Below are positions 34,501 to 45,182 of a stretch of DNA of 64,000 bases, in pieces. A model generated the notes under the pieces. It searched no databases. It was given only the letters and a program-made list of their open reading frames with translations, and was not told the DNA's origin. The DNA is from an uncultured Lachnospiraceae bacterium. Its GTDB lineage: Bacteria; Bacillota; Clostridia; Lachnospirales; Lachnospiraceae. The position numbers and the translations under genes are program-made. The DNA lies in assembly GCA_947630485.1 (NCBI GenBank), contig CANRHU010000001.1, forward strand, positions 62,001-126,000, written 5' to 3'. Position 1 is the stretch's first letter. The number at the start of each line of letters is the position of its first letter.

Positions 34501-36539
34501 AACCGACGAGAGTGGCCATTGGCGGCTCCGGGGATCCCGGACGTTTGGGAGAGGGTGAGTTTGGAGAGCTCAATTTCACCAAGGCCGGAACCTACATCTT
34601 TGAGATCGATGAGGTGACGGGCGCGGGCGACAGGCTTCCGGGCTACACCTACGACAACAGCGTCTGGAGAGTCGAGGTGGTGGTTGAGGATCATGATGGC
34701 GTACTGGAGGTCACAAAGGAGGAGTATAACCACAGAAAAAGCGGGGATGCTGTGGCTCCGGCGGACGAGAGTTCGCAGGTGACAGGAGATGCGCTCTATG
34801 ATAAAGCCGCGATATTTGTGAACAATTATGAGGTGAATTCTGTTAAATATGCGCCGAAGGTGAGCAAGGAGTTCAAACGTGGTTCGGCTGCGAGACCGAC
34901 TGAGGAAACGTTCGCCTTCACCCTGGAAGAAGCGGGCAGCTATGGCGAGAAGATAGAATTCAGCGACAGTGAAACCGCGAAGAAAGCGACGGTCACAGGG
35001 GCTGGGATCACATCCTTCGACAACATTACATTTAAGGAGGCCGGGGTCTACAAGTTCACGATCAAGGAAGAAAAGGGCGATAAGCCTGGATACGACTACG
35101 ATGAGGCCGGATGGGAATTGACGGTTGAAGTGGTCGATCATGGGAATAACCTGTGGATCGAAACAACTTCCTACGAAAAAGTCGATGTGCCTGAGGGGGA
35201 TGAGCCTGATTCCGACGGCGAGATGGCAATATTCACCAATGATTATCAGGTGAGTGAGGTGGAATATCAGCCGCACGTCAGGAAGGTAATTACCGGCGAT
35301 GACAGACCGGTTGAAGACGAGAAACAGGAGACCTTCACGTTCCGCATTGAAAAGGCTGAGACCGGCCATTATACGCCGCCGGCATACGCGCTGGCGTTGA
35401 CGGGTGATGCAGAGATGCCGGCTGAGACTGAGGTGACAGTGAAAGGCGAGGGCGGAGCGGACTTTGGAGCGATCGGGTTTAAGGAACCCGGAACCTATAA
35501 GTTCACGATTTCCGAGAACAGTGAAACCAAGGCGGAAGGATATACCTACGATGACCGGGAATGGACGCTGACCGTAGTAGTAAAAGACGTCGACGGCAGG
35601 TTGGTGGTCGACAGTCACAGCTACACCTGGCGGGAAGGAAACAATGCCGGTTACAGCAGTTCCAGCGCGACCTTCACCAATATATATAAGGTGATGCCCA
35701 CGCAGTACGCTCCTGCGGTTGTTAAGACTGTTGAGGGTACGCCGCCGAGGAATGAGGTGTTTGCGTTCGAGCTGGCGGAAGCTGAAGGAAATCCGGAGGA
35801 TGGAGTTGAATTCGGGGACAGTGACACTGCGAAGCGTGTGACGATAAGCGGCGCTGGAAACGTGACGTTTGATGCGGTCACATTTAAGAAGGCTGGAAAC
35901 TACAGCTTCATCATTCAGGAAGTGCCAGGCAGCAGCGAGAACTGGACTTACGATAACAGCGTGTGGACGTTGACGGTGAAAGTAGAGGATGTTGACGGTC
36001 AGCTGACCGTGACAGATCTCAGCTATAGGACAGCAGAAGGAAATGCAAATACTGAGGCGGCGGAGTTTGTCAATGTATACACGCCGACGAACCCAACCGA
36101 ACCGACGAACCCAACCGAACCAACAGAGCCGACTCAACCGACACAGCCAACAGAGCCGACGCAGCCGACTCAACCGACACAGCCAACAGAGCCAACACAA
36201 CCGACAGAGTCGACTCAACCAACCCAGCCGACACAGCCGTCGTTTACGGAGCCTTACAATCCGCCGCGTAATTCAGGCAATATCCAGACGACTGGAATTC
36301 CGGATAACCCAACGCCGCTTGCGAATCTCCCGGATAATCCGGTGCCGCTTGCGAATTTCCCGGACAGTCAGGTGCCGCTTGTAAGCATTGACGATGAGGA
36401 TGTACCGTTGGCTTATATGGCTCCGGTTACTGGTGACAATAAGCCGGTTGGCGCGGTAGCCCTGCTTGCCCTGGTGGCTATGGGTATGATGGGAGTTTTC
36501 GGTATTCTGGCCTCAAGAAAGGACAGGGAAGACACGTAA
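28539..36539 (+). CDS. Giant wall-anchored adhesin with repeated pilin-type isopeptide domains
   Basis: 2666 residues. Signal peptide ~1-35 ending AYA; acidic Ser/Thr-rich region (~165-365); several adhesin/DUF11-like beta modules (~530-1370, e.g. VTVTNPTANTIQGLIVTD); one SpaA/Cna-B-like domain (~1372-1507); then seven copies (~1508-2513) of an FctA/Spy0128-type domain, each ending in a TFxNxY motif and expected to be stabilised by a Lys-Asn isopeptide bond; a Pro/Thr/Gln stalk (~2515-2569); xPLA repeats; and a C-terminal sorting signal APVTG (2628-2632), hydrophobic helix and basic tail. A sortase would attach it to peptidoglycan; no sortase gene is in the window. RBS AGGAGGGAG at 28526. Ligand unknown. 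Confidence 0.9.
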   Translation: MEKGIMVKCRQAMAFALAMAMVMVNILTGVGTAYAEELPEDGTKEAVISFTLEPDSLKAAIEKAGLSTVSTYTADPKEEDLADGGTEGGVAWLNRLGIADADGSCEMLLSGMPVTELRGLNKTYSDGASMRVFYNAQEEEIVLLFINSGKEDREFQAVIGDYTTETVTVPGVLSDEASETESASESDTETESDTEPAADTASVGSTGYVADTAPVGSTGYVTDTMPENDPAYSYTEALKYGEASPSNADSIDGEPSNEILENDPTRSLGDNIDPGNGDMLPTEGDTERDPAATTAAFADTSAPVGESTSAVEESTTATVTEESSTAAGDETLSADPTDSDSTDPSEPSGEEDETDGENADEPMVIRAYASAISVPETVLYSVDETSGNLADFLTSMTIYEKGKNEPVTGMLTPGSEYTVKLQFDEPPEQARIMRAATIEELRAAGIQITKKEYEEGPWMYLPLGEDITASIVEGELGSSDDVRIVKKGQNGQAFLFRFKENMDYAYINFTGKLSQDADLKNVEIVAGTSTGIFKPEPETQIRVKKDAVEYDPETHHIKYTVTVTNPTANTIQGLIVTDTIKTEKAKLVENSIKGSWTGSSPKIKITDERRQFTLTDDSLILQPGEFVTVTYEVDVEELVKGYVGSKESFPVENEAEVKPGGTTGVNQPGIKAENNYTVNLGYLKKEGSIEEDNIIHWDIRMYDPYQPLGGTVVTDTIPDGLTVKKVVIQTKESSEDSSEKLHEYRVDVNTKGEEYYWDPEVVKLEGNTLTVVLPDDVKTKIVKICVYTEYPENADQNYKNVVHAKLPSEADIERKAEYGVPIGHGGVRVEKSGRLGSDGKKLDYTITVTVDANLNDTTGYYGAGAAILDRLTVPDDIRVDTSRGGMTITSFTASWEENGETHTENVPNYEIYSVYPYPGAGSGNTDITQEGHLIYFDKSGTEKYGWTAIVINPKTDTFPELANVNTVTGRWPDAWKTHKVTLTLKYEIDQENSYVKGDRINNNYGWGDSGIHTYEFTQSLSDYLAGYGDVVLENKAIGIVKGHGDDKHEELNLTPPLKKNGELNVDVANSERSVTYSVEFQNGVDNDGAIPKTAQGIVFKDTFDQRMEYIPGTLRVIRTYPDGTRTKEFKYQETSSPVTGNVITARWADFWALNEDGTKDEDLQHDFNQQNEHYTYTFLYELKAGQNFTQTDENGKFVSEVEIHNEAWMDFTGGSLPHVQESLKFPSGALTKGAALEGGNKVTFYVEINEQSQNLSPDSDRLTLVDQSSNNDWLKLDEDSITVEEYRDGGWVALSKDDYDVNTKEVETGNFEVQVPDEKHLRLQYQYELTDGAAGEVTITNKITVLGQESLSDEKDYIFNTSEIESGSGGSTASFTLKKVRKGDDKTVVENAKFILYVPNLGGQGDGENYSEVLKLASEISQENVRYEGRTLTPAAVYTTGSDGTVAINWPLLKGNITYALVEAAVPEGYERLKSPVIFRIDKATGNVHIVSGEGVKVLGKTLTVENEYEQDSVSIPLTIQKKMSEKSADLQKDVTFTFNVQQEPEASPEGSVTVNKSELRITLNDGDNKSKTQRFDDVITFKQAGTYQFTVKESAGSEKGYIYDEAAHQITVKVTDESGKLTATIALENNANQPIIFENTYNPDSVNAHAVVHKKIEGDSLPSAGDKSFTFKLSAAEGTDGISLPEGVTLPMTAQVQMTGESVEGTQSFSDITFTKAGIYTFTITEEDLTDTAQGEAYHGYTKDNSVWTWQVKVVDDGGQLKIDSQSYKKDGAGIDPSLKEALFTNTYKADPTEITPHIEKVITGNPPEGQRKSFSFTIRAAEGNPEGAVYNGREMTAGNIGMTTVRGEGEKDFLPITFTRPGTFNFTISEVDGREPGYTYAKPWNLQVVVTDIGGQLQAAAAYTSTEPIPLGNGFVEVSTSSSQATFVNKYEPEPTNTTLKVVKYVEGAERPQLRDRDGNLIDGATFSFDLALVDPTASNGVKLTEPTRVAIGGSGDPGRLGEGEFGELNFTKAGTYIFEIDEVTGAGDRLPGYTYDNSVWRVEVVVEDHDGVLEVTKEEYNHRKSGDAVAPADESSQVTGDALYDKAAIFVNNYEVNSVKYAPKVSKEFKRGSAARPTEETFAFTLEEAGSYGEKIEFSDSETAKKATVTGAGITSFDNITFKEAGVYKFTIKEEKGDKPGYDYDEAGWELTVEVVDHGNNLWIETTSYEKVDVPEGDEPDSDGEMAIFTNDYQVSEVEYQPHVRKVITGDDRPVEDEKQETFTFRIEKAETGHYTPPAYALALTGDAEMPAETEVTVKGEGGADFGAIGFKEPGTYKFTISENSETKAEGYTYDDREWTLTVVVKDVDGRLVVDSHSYTWREGNNAGYSSSSATFTNIYKVMPTQYAPAVVKTVEGTPPRNEVFAFELAEAEGNPEDGVEFGDSDTAKRVTISGAGNVTFDAVTFKKAGNYSFIIQEVPGSSENWTYDNSVWTLTVKVEDVDGQLTVTDLSYRTAEGNANTEAAEFVNVYTPTNPTEPTNPTEPTEPTQPTQPTEPTQPTQPTQPTEPTQPTESTQPTQPTQPSFTEPYNPPRNSGNIQTTGIPDNPTPLANLPDNPVPLANFPDSQVPLVSIDDEDVPLAYMAPVTGDNKPVGAVALLALVAMGMMGVFGILASRKDREDT
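33060..36085 (+). repeat. Seven diverged isopeptide-domain repeats within the adhesin gene
   Basis: Approximate units: 33070-33470, 33471-33910, 33911-34350, 34351-34840, 34841-35255, 35256-35690 and 35691-36085. They are recognisable at protein level (for example FTNTYKAD, FVNKYEPE, FVNNYEVN, FTNDYQVS, FTNIYKVM, FVNVYTPT at unit ends) but are well diverged in DNA. Confidence 0.75.
36085..36240 (+). repeat. Short-period repeat encoding a Pro/Thr/Gln/Glu stalk
   Basis: Nine-base-type units such as CCAACCGAA and CCGACTCAA are repeated about 17 times and encode PT(N/E/Q) triplets. Such slippage-prone DNA can change length between strains; here it stays in frame. Confidence 0.85.
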
Positions 36540-36594
36540 GCGGAAAACAGTGAAGGATGCTGTAAGTAAAGTCTGCGAAATATGATGGATTTAC

Positions 36595-36669
36595 GGTGGC
36601 CGATTTTTGATCGGCCGCCGCGGGCCGAAACAGTGAAAAGGGGAGCGCTGCGATGAGCGGCGTTCCCCT
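36595..36669 (+). terminator. Two hairpins after the adhesin gene
   Basis: GGTGGCCGA (36595-36603) pairs with TCGGCCGCC (36611-36619); a second imperfect hairpin uses GGGGAGCGCT and AGCGGCGTTCCCC (about 36640-36668). Neither has a good T tract. The 343-bp gap to atpZ otherwise holds a direct repeat CAGTTCCAGG (near 36701 and 36732) and the atp promoter. Confidence 0.45.
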
Positions 36670-36772
36670 GAAGTATTATACGGTGTTTTCTGTGGAAATC
36701 AGTTCCAGGTATATGTCTTTACTGTTTTTTACAGTTCCAGGAAATGTTTTCTGAGGAAACTTTCGCGAAATG

Positions 36773-36801
36773 TGGACAAATCAGGAAAGATTGGTTATAA
36801 T
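36773..36801 (+). promoter_or_regulatory. Promoter of the atp operon
   Basis: TGGACA at 36773-36778 and TATAAT at 36796-36801 with a 17-bp spacer, about 80 bp upstream of atpZ. Confidence 0.75.
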
Positions 36802-36882
36802 GGTGGATAGTTGACAGACGGGGCGATGGTTCTGTCCTGCCGCGCGGCATGGCGGAACGTAGTTTTGCGGGAAGGAGACGCT

Positions 36883-37218
36883 ATGCGATATAAGAAATCC
36901 GTATTCCGCAGTCTCGTTATGGTGACGCAGCTGGGGCTGTGCGTGCTGACGCCGACAGTTTTGGGAGTTCTGGCGGGAAGCTATGTGGATACGCACTTCG
37001 GCACGAAGACCGTGCTGGTATTTTTGATTCTTGGGGTTCTGGGCGGCGGCCGCGGCGCTTATCTGATGGCGAGACGGATCGTCGAGCAGGAAGCCCGGGA
37101 GGAGAAGACGGCGCGGGAGCAGCGGATGTGCGAAGTGGTGGCGGCCGCCGGGAATTCCGTGGAGAAGCCGAAGCGGCCCAGCCGGATTCGGAAAGAAGGC
37201 GGTGAGAATTCCGCATGA
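36883..37218 (+). CDS. atpZ: AtpZ/AtpI-family protein of the ATP synthase operon
   Basis: 111 residues from ATG 36883, which has GGAAGGAG upstream (36868-36875). Two membrane helices (~8-30 and ~38-58), the second starting after the DTHFGTKT loop typical of AtpZ, then a charged tail. AtpZ and AtpI form a small membrane complex linked to Mg2+/Ca2+ handling or c-ring assembly. First gene of the operon; overlaps the next by 4 bp. Confidence 0.8.
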   Translation: MRYKKSVFRSLVMVTQLGLCVLTPTVLGVLAGSYVDTHFGTKTVLVFLILGVLGGGRGAYLMARRIVEQEAREEKTAREQRMCEVVAAAGNSVEKPKRPSRIRKEGGENSA

Positions 37219-37704
37219 CAAAGGAGATCAGACGCCTGGTGGCGGAGATGTGCGTAGGAATGTTCCTCTATGTGCTGGCGCTGGGAATCCTGGCTGTGAT
37301 CTTTCGGCGGGGGCTGGCCGGTATGGGATTCGCCCTGGCGCCGGTGCTTGCGGGACTTTTTGCGGGGTTCCTTGCCGATGTGGCGATGCTTGTTCATATG
37401 GCGATTGTGGCGGAGCGGGCGACGGACAGCCGGGACGCGGGCTATGCGAACCGCATCACGGTAGTGCAGTCAGTGCTTCGCAAGATAATATTTGTAGTAG
37501 TTTTGTTCTTTCTGGGGAGCCGGCCGCAGATCGACGCGGTGGCGATGATCATCGGGGCGCTGGGATTGAAGATGGGAGCGTTTCTTCAGCCGACTGTGCA
37601 CCGGATGACATCAGGCGGGGAAGCTTCTCTGAAGGAAACGGACGGGGAGTCGGCCGGCCCAAACGGCGGCGGAGACATTACTTTGGGAGAAAGGAGGAAG
37701 GAGT

Positions 37705-38690
<986 letters not shown>

Positions 38691-38731
38691 TCGGAGGAAG
38701 CTGACAGGAACAGGAAGGAGGCTCTGATACA

Positions 38732-39243
38732 TTGGAAGGACTTAACAGATTAATAGGGTTTGATCCGCAGCTGCTTTCCGAGATGTTTTTTACTGCGATC
38801 AATATTTTTGTCCTGTTCTTCGGGCTGTCCTATCTGCTGTTCAATCCGGTGCGCAATATTCTGGAGAAGCGGCGCCAGAAGGTGGCCGAGGAGCTTAAGA
38901 ACGCGGCCGACGATCAGAAGACGGCCGCGGAACTGAAGGCGGAGTACGAGGCGAAGCTTCGCGACGTGTCCAAGGAGGCTGACGCAATTCTGGAGGAGGC
39001 CCGCAGGAAGGGCAAGGCCAGAGAGGCAGAGATCATCGAGGAAGCGAAGGCGGAAGCCGCCAGGATCATCGCGCGGGGCAGCCGCGAGGTGGAACTGGAG
39101 CGCAGGAAAGCCCTGGACGATATGAAGCAGGAGATCGTATCTATCGCGTCGCTTATGGCGGGCAAGGTCGTCTCCGCGTCCATTGATACCACGGTGCAGG
39201 ATTCCCTGATCGAGGAAACTCTGAAGGAAATGGGTGAGAGCAC

Positions 39244-39256
<13 letters not shown>
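38732..39256 (+). CDS. atpF: ATP synthase F0 subunit b
   Basis: 174 residues, TTG start after AAGGAGG (38715-38721). An N-terminal membrane helix (~13-33), the motif FNPVRNILEKRRQKV, then a long charged helix that forms the peripheral stalk. Overlaps atpH by 13 bp. Confidence 0.93.
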
Positions 39257-41288
<2,032 letters not shown>

Positions 41289-41326
41289 GGCGCTGTGGAC
41301 TGAAAAGAAAGAGCAGGTGACAGATC

Positions 41327-42196
41327 ATGGCAACTATGAGAGATATCAAGCGCCGGCGCGACAGTATCCAGAGCACGGAACAGATCACAAAGGCGATGAA
41401 GCTGGTGGCGACTGTGAAGCTGCAGAAGTCCAGGGCGAAGGCGGAGTCGGCAAAGCCGTATTTTAACCTGATGTATGACACCATGAGTTCTATCATCAGT
41501 AAATCCGGAGCGGTCCGGCACAGGTATCTTCAGGCTGGCGCGTCTCCCAAAAAGGCGGTCATCACGATTACGTCCAACCGCGGACTGGCGGGCGGCTATA
41601 ACAATAATATCGTAAAGCTGGTGAATTCGGAACTTCCGGCGGCGGACACGATGGTGTACGCCATCGGGCGCAAGGGACGCGACGGATTGGCGCGGCGGGG
41701 ATATAAGATCCAGGGTGATTACTCGGAGGTCATTAACGACCCGCTTTACCAGGATGCGGCGGAGCTGACGGGAGTGCTTCTGGAGGCGTTTGCGCGAGGT
41801 GAGATCGGGGAGATTTATCTGGCGTTTACGACATTTAAGAATACAGTGGTGCATACCCCGAAGCTTCTAAAGCTTCTGCCGGTGGAGCTTCCGGAGCGTG
41901 GGCAGGCTGCGGACGGACAGGAACCGAAGGCGCGGGCTATTATGGACTACGAGCCGGACGACGAGACCGTGCTGGATGCCATTGTCCCGAAATATATGAG
42001 CAGCCTGATCTACGGCGCTCTACTGGAATCGCTGGCCAGTGAAAACGGGGCCCGCATGACGGCCATGGACTCGGCGACCAGCAACGCGGAGGAGATGATC
42101 GAGGATCTGAGCCTCCAGTATAACCGGGCGCGTCAGGGCGCGATCACGCAGGAACTGACGGAGATTGTCGCCGGAGCAAACGCGATCGGTGGATAA
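41327..42196 (+). CDS. atpG: ATP synthase F1 subunit gamma
   Basis: 289 residues. Forms the rotating central shaft. N-terminal helix IKRRRDSIQSTEQITKAMKL and C-terminal helix with MDSATSNAEEMIEDL are both characteristic; the central Rossmann-like part contains ITSNRGLAGGYN. 38 bp after atpA and 20 bp before atpD. Confidence 0.96.
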   Translation: MATMRDIKRRRDSIQSTEQITKAMKLVATVKLQKSRAKAESAKPYFNLMYDTMSSIISKSGAVRHRYLQAGASPKKAVITITSNRGLAGGYNNNIVKLVNSELPAADTMVYAIGRKGRDGLARRGYKIQGDYSEVINDPLYQDAAELTGVLLEAFARGEIGEIYLAFTTFKNTVVHTPKLLKLLPVELPERGQAADGQEPKARAIMDYEPDDETVLDAIVPKYMSSLIYGALLESLASENGARMTAMDSATSNAEEMIEDLSLQYNRARQGAITQELTEIVAGANAIGG

Positions 42197-42201
42197 TATG
42201 A

Positions 42202-43611
<1,410 letters not shown>

Positions 43612-43758
43612 GTGCGGCCGGACTGATGGATAAGCCGCGCAGGCAGCCGGCCGGACAGAAGCAGGCGTGTGGCGCAAGCAGCGGGCTATGCTGCCCGTCT
43701 GATGGTAAAGGGCAGTTATACGGCAGGCTGATGAAGGCGGCAGACAGGAGGATTCAGA

Positions 43759-44163
43759 ATGGCCGATTTATTCAAGTTAAAGGTAGTCACGCCCGACCGC
43801 ATTTTCTATGATGGAAATGTATCCATGGTCGAGCTGACCACCACCGAGGGCGATATCGGCGTCTACGCAAACCATATCCCGGCTACCGCCATTGTGGCCC
43901 CGGGACTTTTGAAGATTCATGAGGAGAGCGGCCAGGTACAGAAGGCCGCGCTGATGGCTGGATTTATCGAGATCCTGCAGGAGCAGGTAACGGTCATGGC
44001 CGAGGTGGCCGAGTGGCCGGAGGATATCGATGTAAAGCGCGCCGAGGAGGCCCGGATTCGCGCCGAGCGGCGCTTGAAGGACCGCTATCCCGGTACGGAT
44101 GTGATGCGTGCGGAGCTTGCGCTGAAGCGGGCCATCGTGCGTCTGGAAACAAAAGCAAAGTGA
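43759..44163 (+). CDS. atpC: ATP synthase F1 subunit epsilon
   Basis: 134 residues. N-terminal beta-sandwich (FKLKVVTPDRIFYDG; GDIGVYANHIPATA) and C-terminal helical hairpin (AEEARIRAERRL) that can regulate rotation. RBS AGGAGG at 43747-43752. Last gene of the operon; no clear terminator follows, so some read-through into the next gene is possible. Confidence 0.94.
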   Translation: MADLFKLKVVTPDRIFYDGNVSMVELTTTEGDIGVYANHIPATAIVAPGLLKIHEESGQVQKAALMAGFIEILQEQVTVMAEVAEWPEDIDVKRAEEARIRAERRLKDRYPGTDVMRAELALKRAIVRLETKAK

Positions 44164-44254
44164 GTTTCCGCGCAGCGTTATGAGCCGCGGCGCCGGGTAG
44201 AGACCGGCGCCGGAAAATGCAAAAGATAAAGCGAACGAGTGGGGGACTGTGATC

Positions 44255-45178
44255 ATGAAAGATACAACATTGGTAATCATGGCGGCCGGTATCGGCAGCA
44301 GGTTTGGCGGCGGTATTAAGCAGTTGGAGCCGGTGGGCCCGAACGGTGAGATCATCATGGATTATTCCATCTATGATGCGCTCAGGGCAGGCTTCAATAA
44401 AGTGGTTTTTATCATCCGCAGGGATCTGGAAAAAGATTTTAAGGAGATTATCGGCAGCCGAATTGAGAAGTTAGTCCATGTGGAGTATGCATATCAGGAG
44501 CTTTCGGATTTGCCGGCCGGATTTGCCGTACCGGAGGGCCGCAAAAAACCCTGGGGTACAGGGCAGGCGGTTCTGAGCATCAGAGGTCTGGTTCATGAGC
44601 CGTTTCTGGTCATCAATGCCGATGATTACTATGGAAAGGAAGGCTTTAAGCGGCTGTATGATTATATGGTCAGCGAGATGACGGAATCCGGAGATTCTAT
44701 GGCTATGTGCATGGGCGGCTTTATTCTGGAAAATACGCTGAGCGAGAATGGCGGTGTTACCCGCGGCGTCTGCAGAGTGGGCGCAGACGGTTGTCTGGAG
44801 ACGGTGGAGGAGACCTATGATATCCAGAGGACTGCGCAGAGGATCACCGCAAAGGATGTGAACGGAGAGCCTGTCGCGGTGATACCAGGCTGCCACGTTT
44901 CCATGAACATGTGGGGACTTCCTGCTTCGTTTCTGGATGAGCTGGAGGCTGGGTTCCCGAAGTTTTTGGCTTCCTTAAAGCAGGGTGATGTGAAGTCCGA
45001 GTACCTTCTTCCGTCAGTCATCAATCAGCTGATCGGTACTGGAAAAGCCCGTGTCAAAGTGATTGAGACGCCGGACCGGTGGTTTGGCGTTACCTACAAA
45101 GAAGACAAGCAGGCGGTTGTGGATTCGCTGCAGGCATTAATTGCGGCCGGCGTTTATCCGGCCAAGCTGTTCGAGTGA
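44255..45178 (+). CDS. Nucleotidyltransferase (sugar-1-phosphate NTase-like)
   Basis: 307 residues from ATG 44255 (GGGGGA at 44241-44246). GT-A-like fold with the activation loop AAGIGSRFGGGIKQ (10-23), INADDYYG as the metal-binding strand and a later GCHVSMNMW segment. Such enzymes couple NTP to a sugar or polyol phosphate; the substrate cannot be inferred. It ends 4 bp before the next gene, so the two may be linked. Confidence 0.8.
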   Translation: MKDTTLVIMAAGIGSRFGGGIKQLEPVGPNGEIIMDYSIYDALRAGFNKVVFIIRRDLEKDFKEIIGSRIEKLVHVEYAYQELSDLPAGFAVPEGRKKPWGTGQAVLSIRGLVHEPFLVINADDYYGKEGFKRLYDYMVSEMTESGDSMAMCMGGFILENTLSENGGVTRGVCRVGADGCLETVEETYDIQRTAQRITAKDVNGEPVAVIPGCHVSMNMWGLPASFLDELEAGFPKFLASLKQGDVKSEYLLPSVINQLIGTGKARVKVIETPDRWFGVTYKEDKQAVVDSLQALIAAGVYPAKLFE

Positions 45179-45182
45179 TAAG

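Noticed and set aside
34494..36218. 574-codon antisense frame opposite the adhesin repeats
   Set aside because: Arises from the repetitive coding strand; the product is low-complexity and not protein-like.
36085..36240. Repeat array considered as CRISPR
   Set aside because: Short in-frame coding units without spacers; it encodes the Pro/Thr/Gln stalk of the adhesin.
43626..43811. 61-codon frame between atpD and atpC
   Set aside because: Low-complexity product that runs into atpC in another frame and lacks a good RBS.
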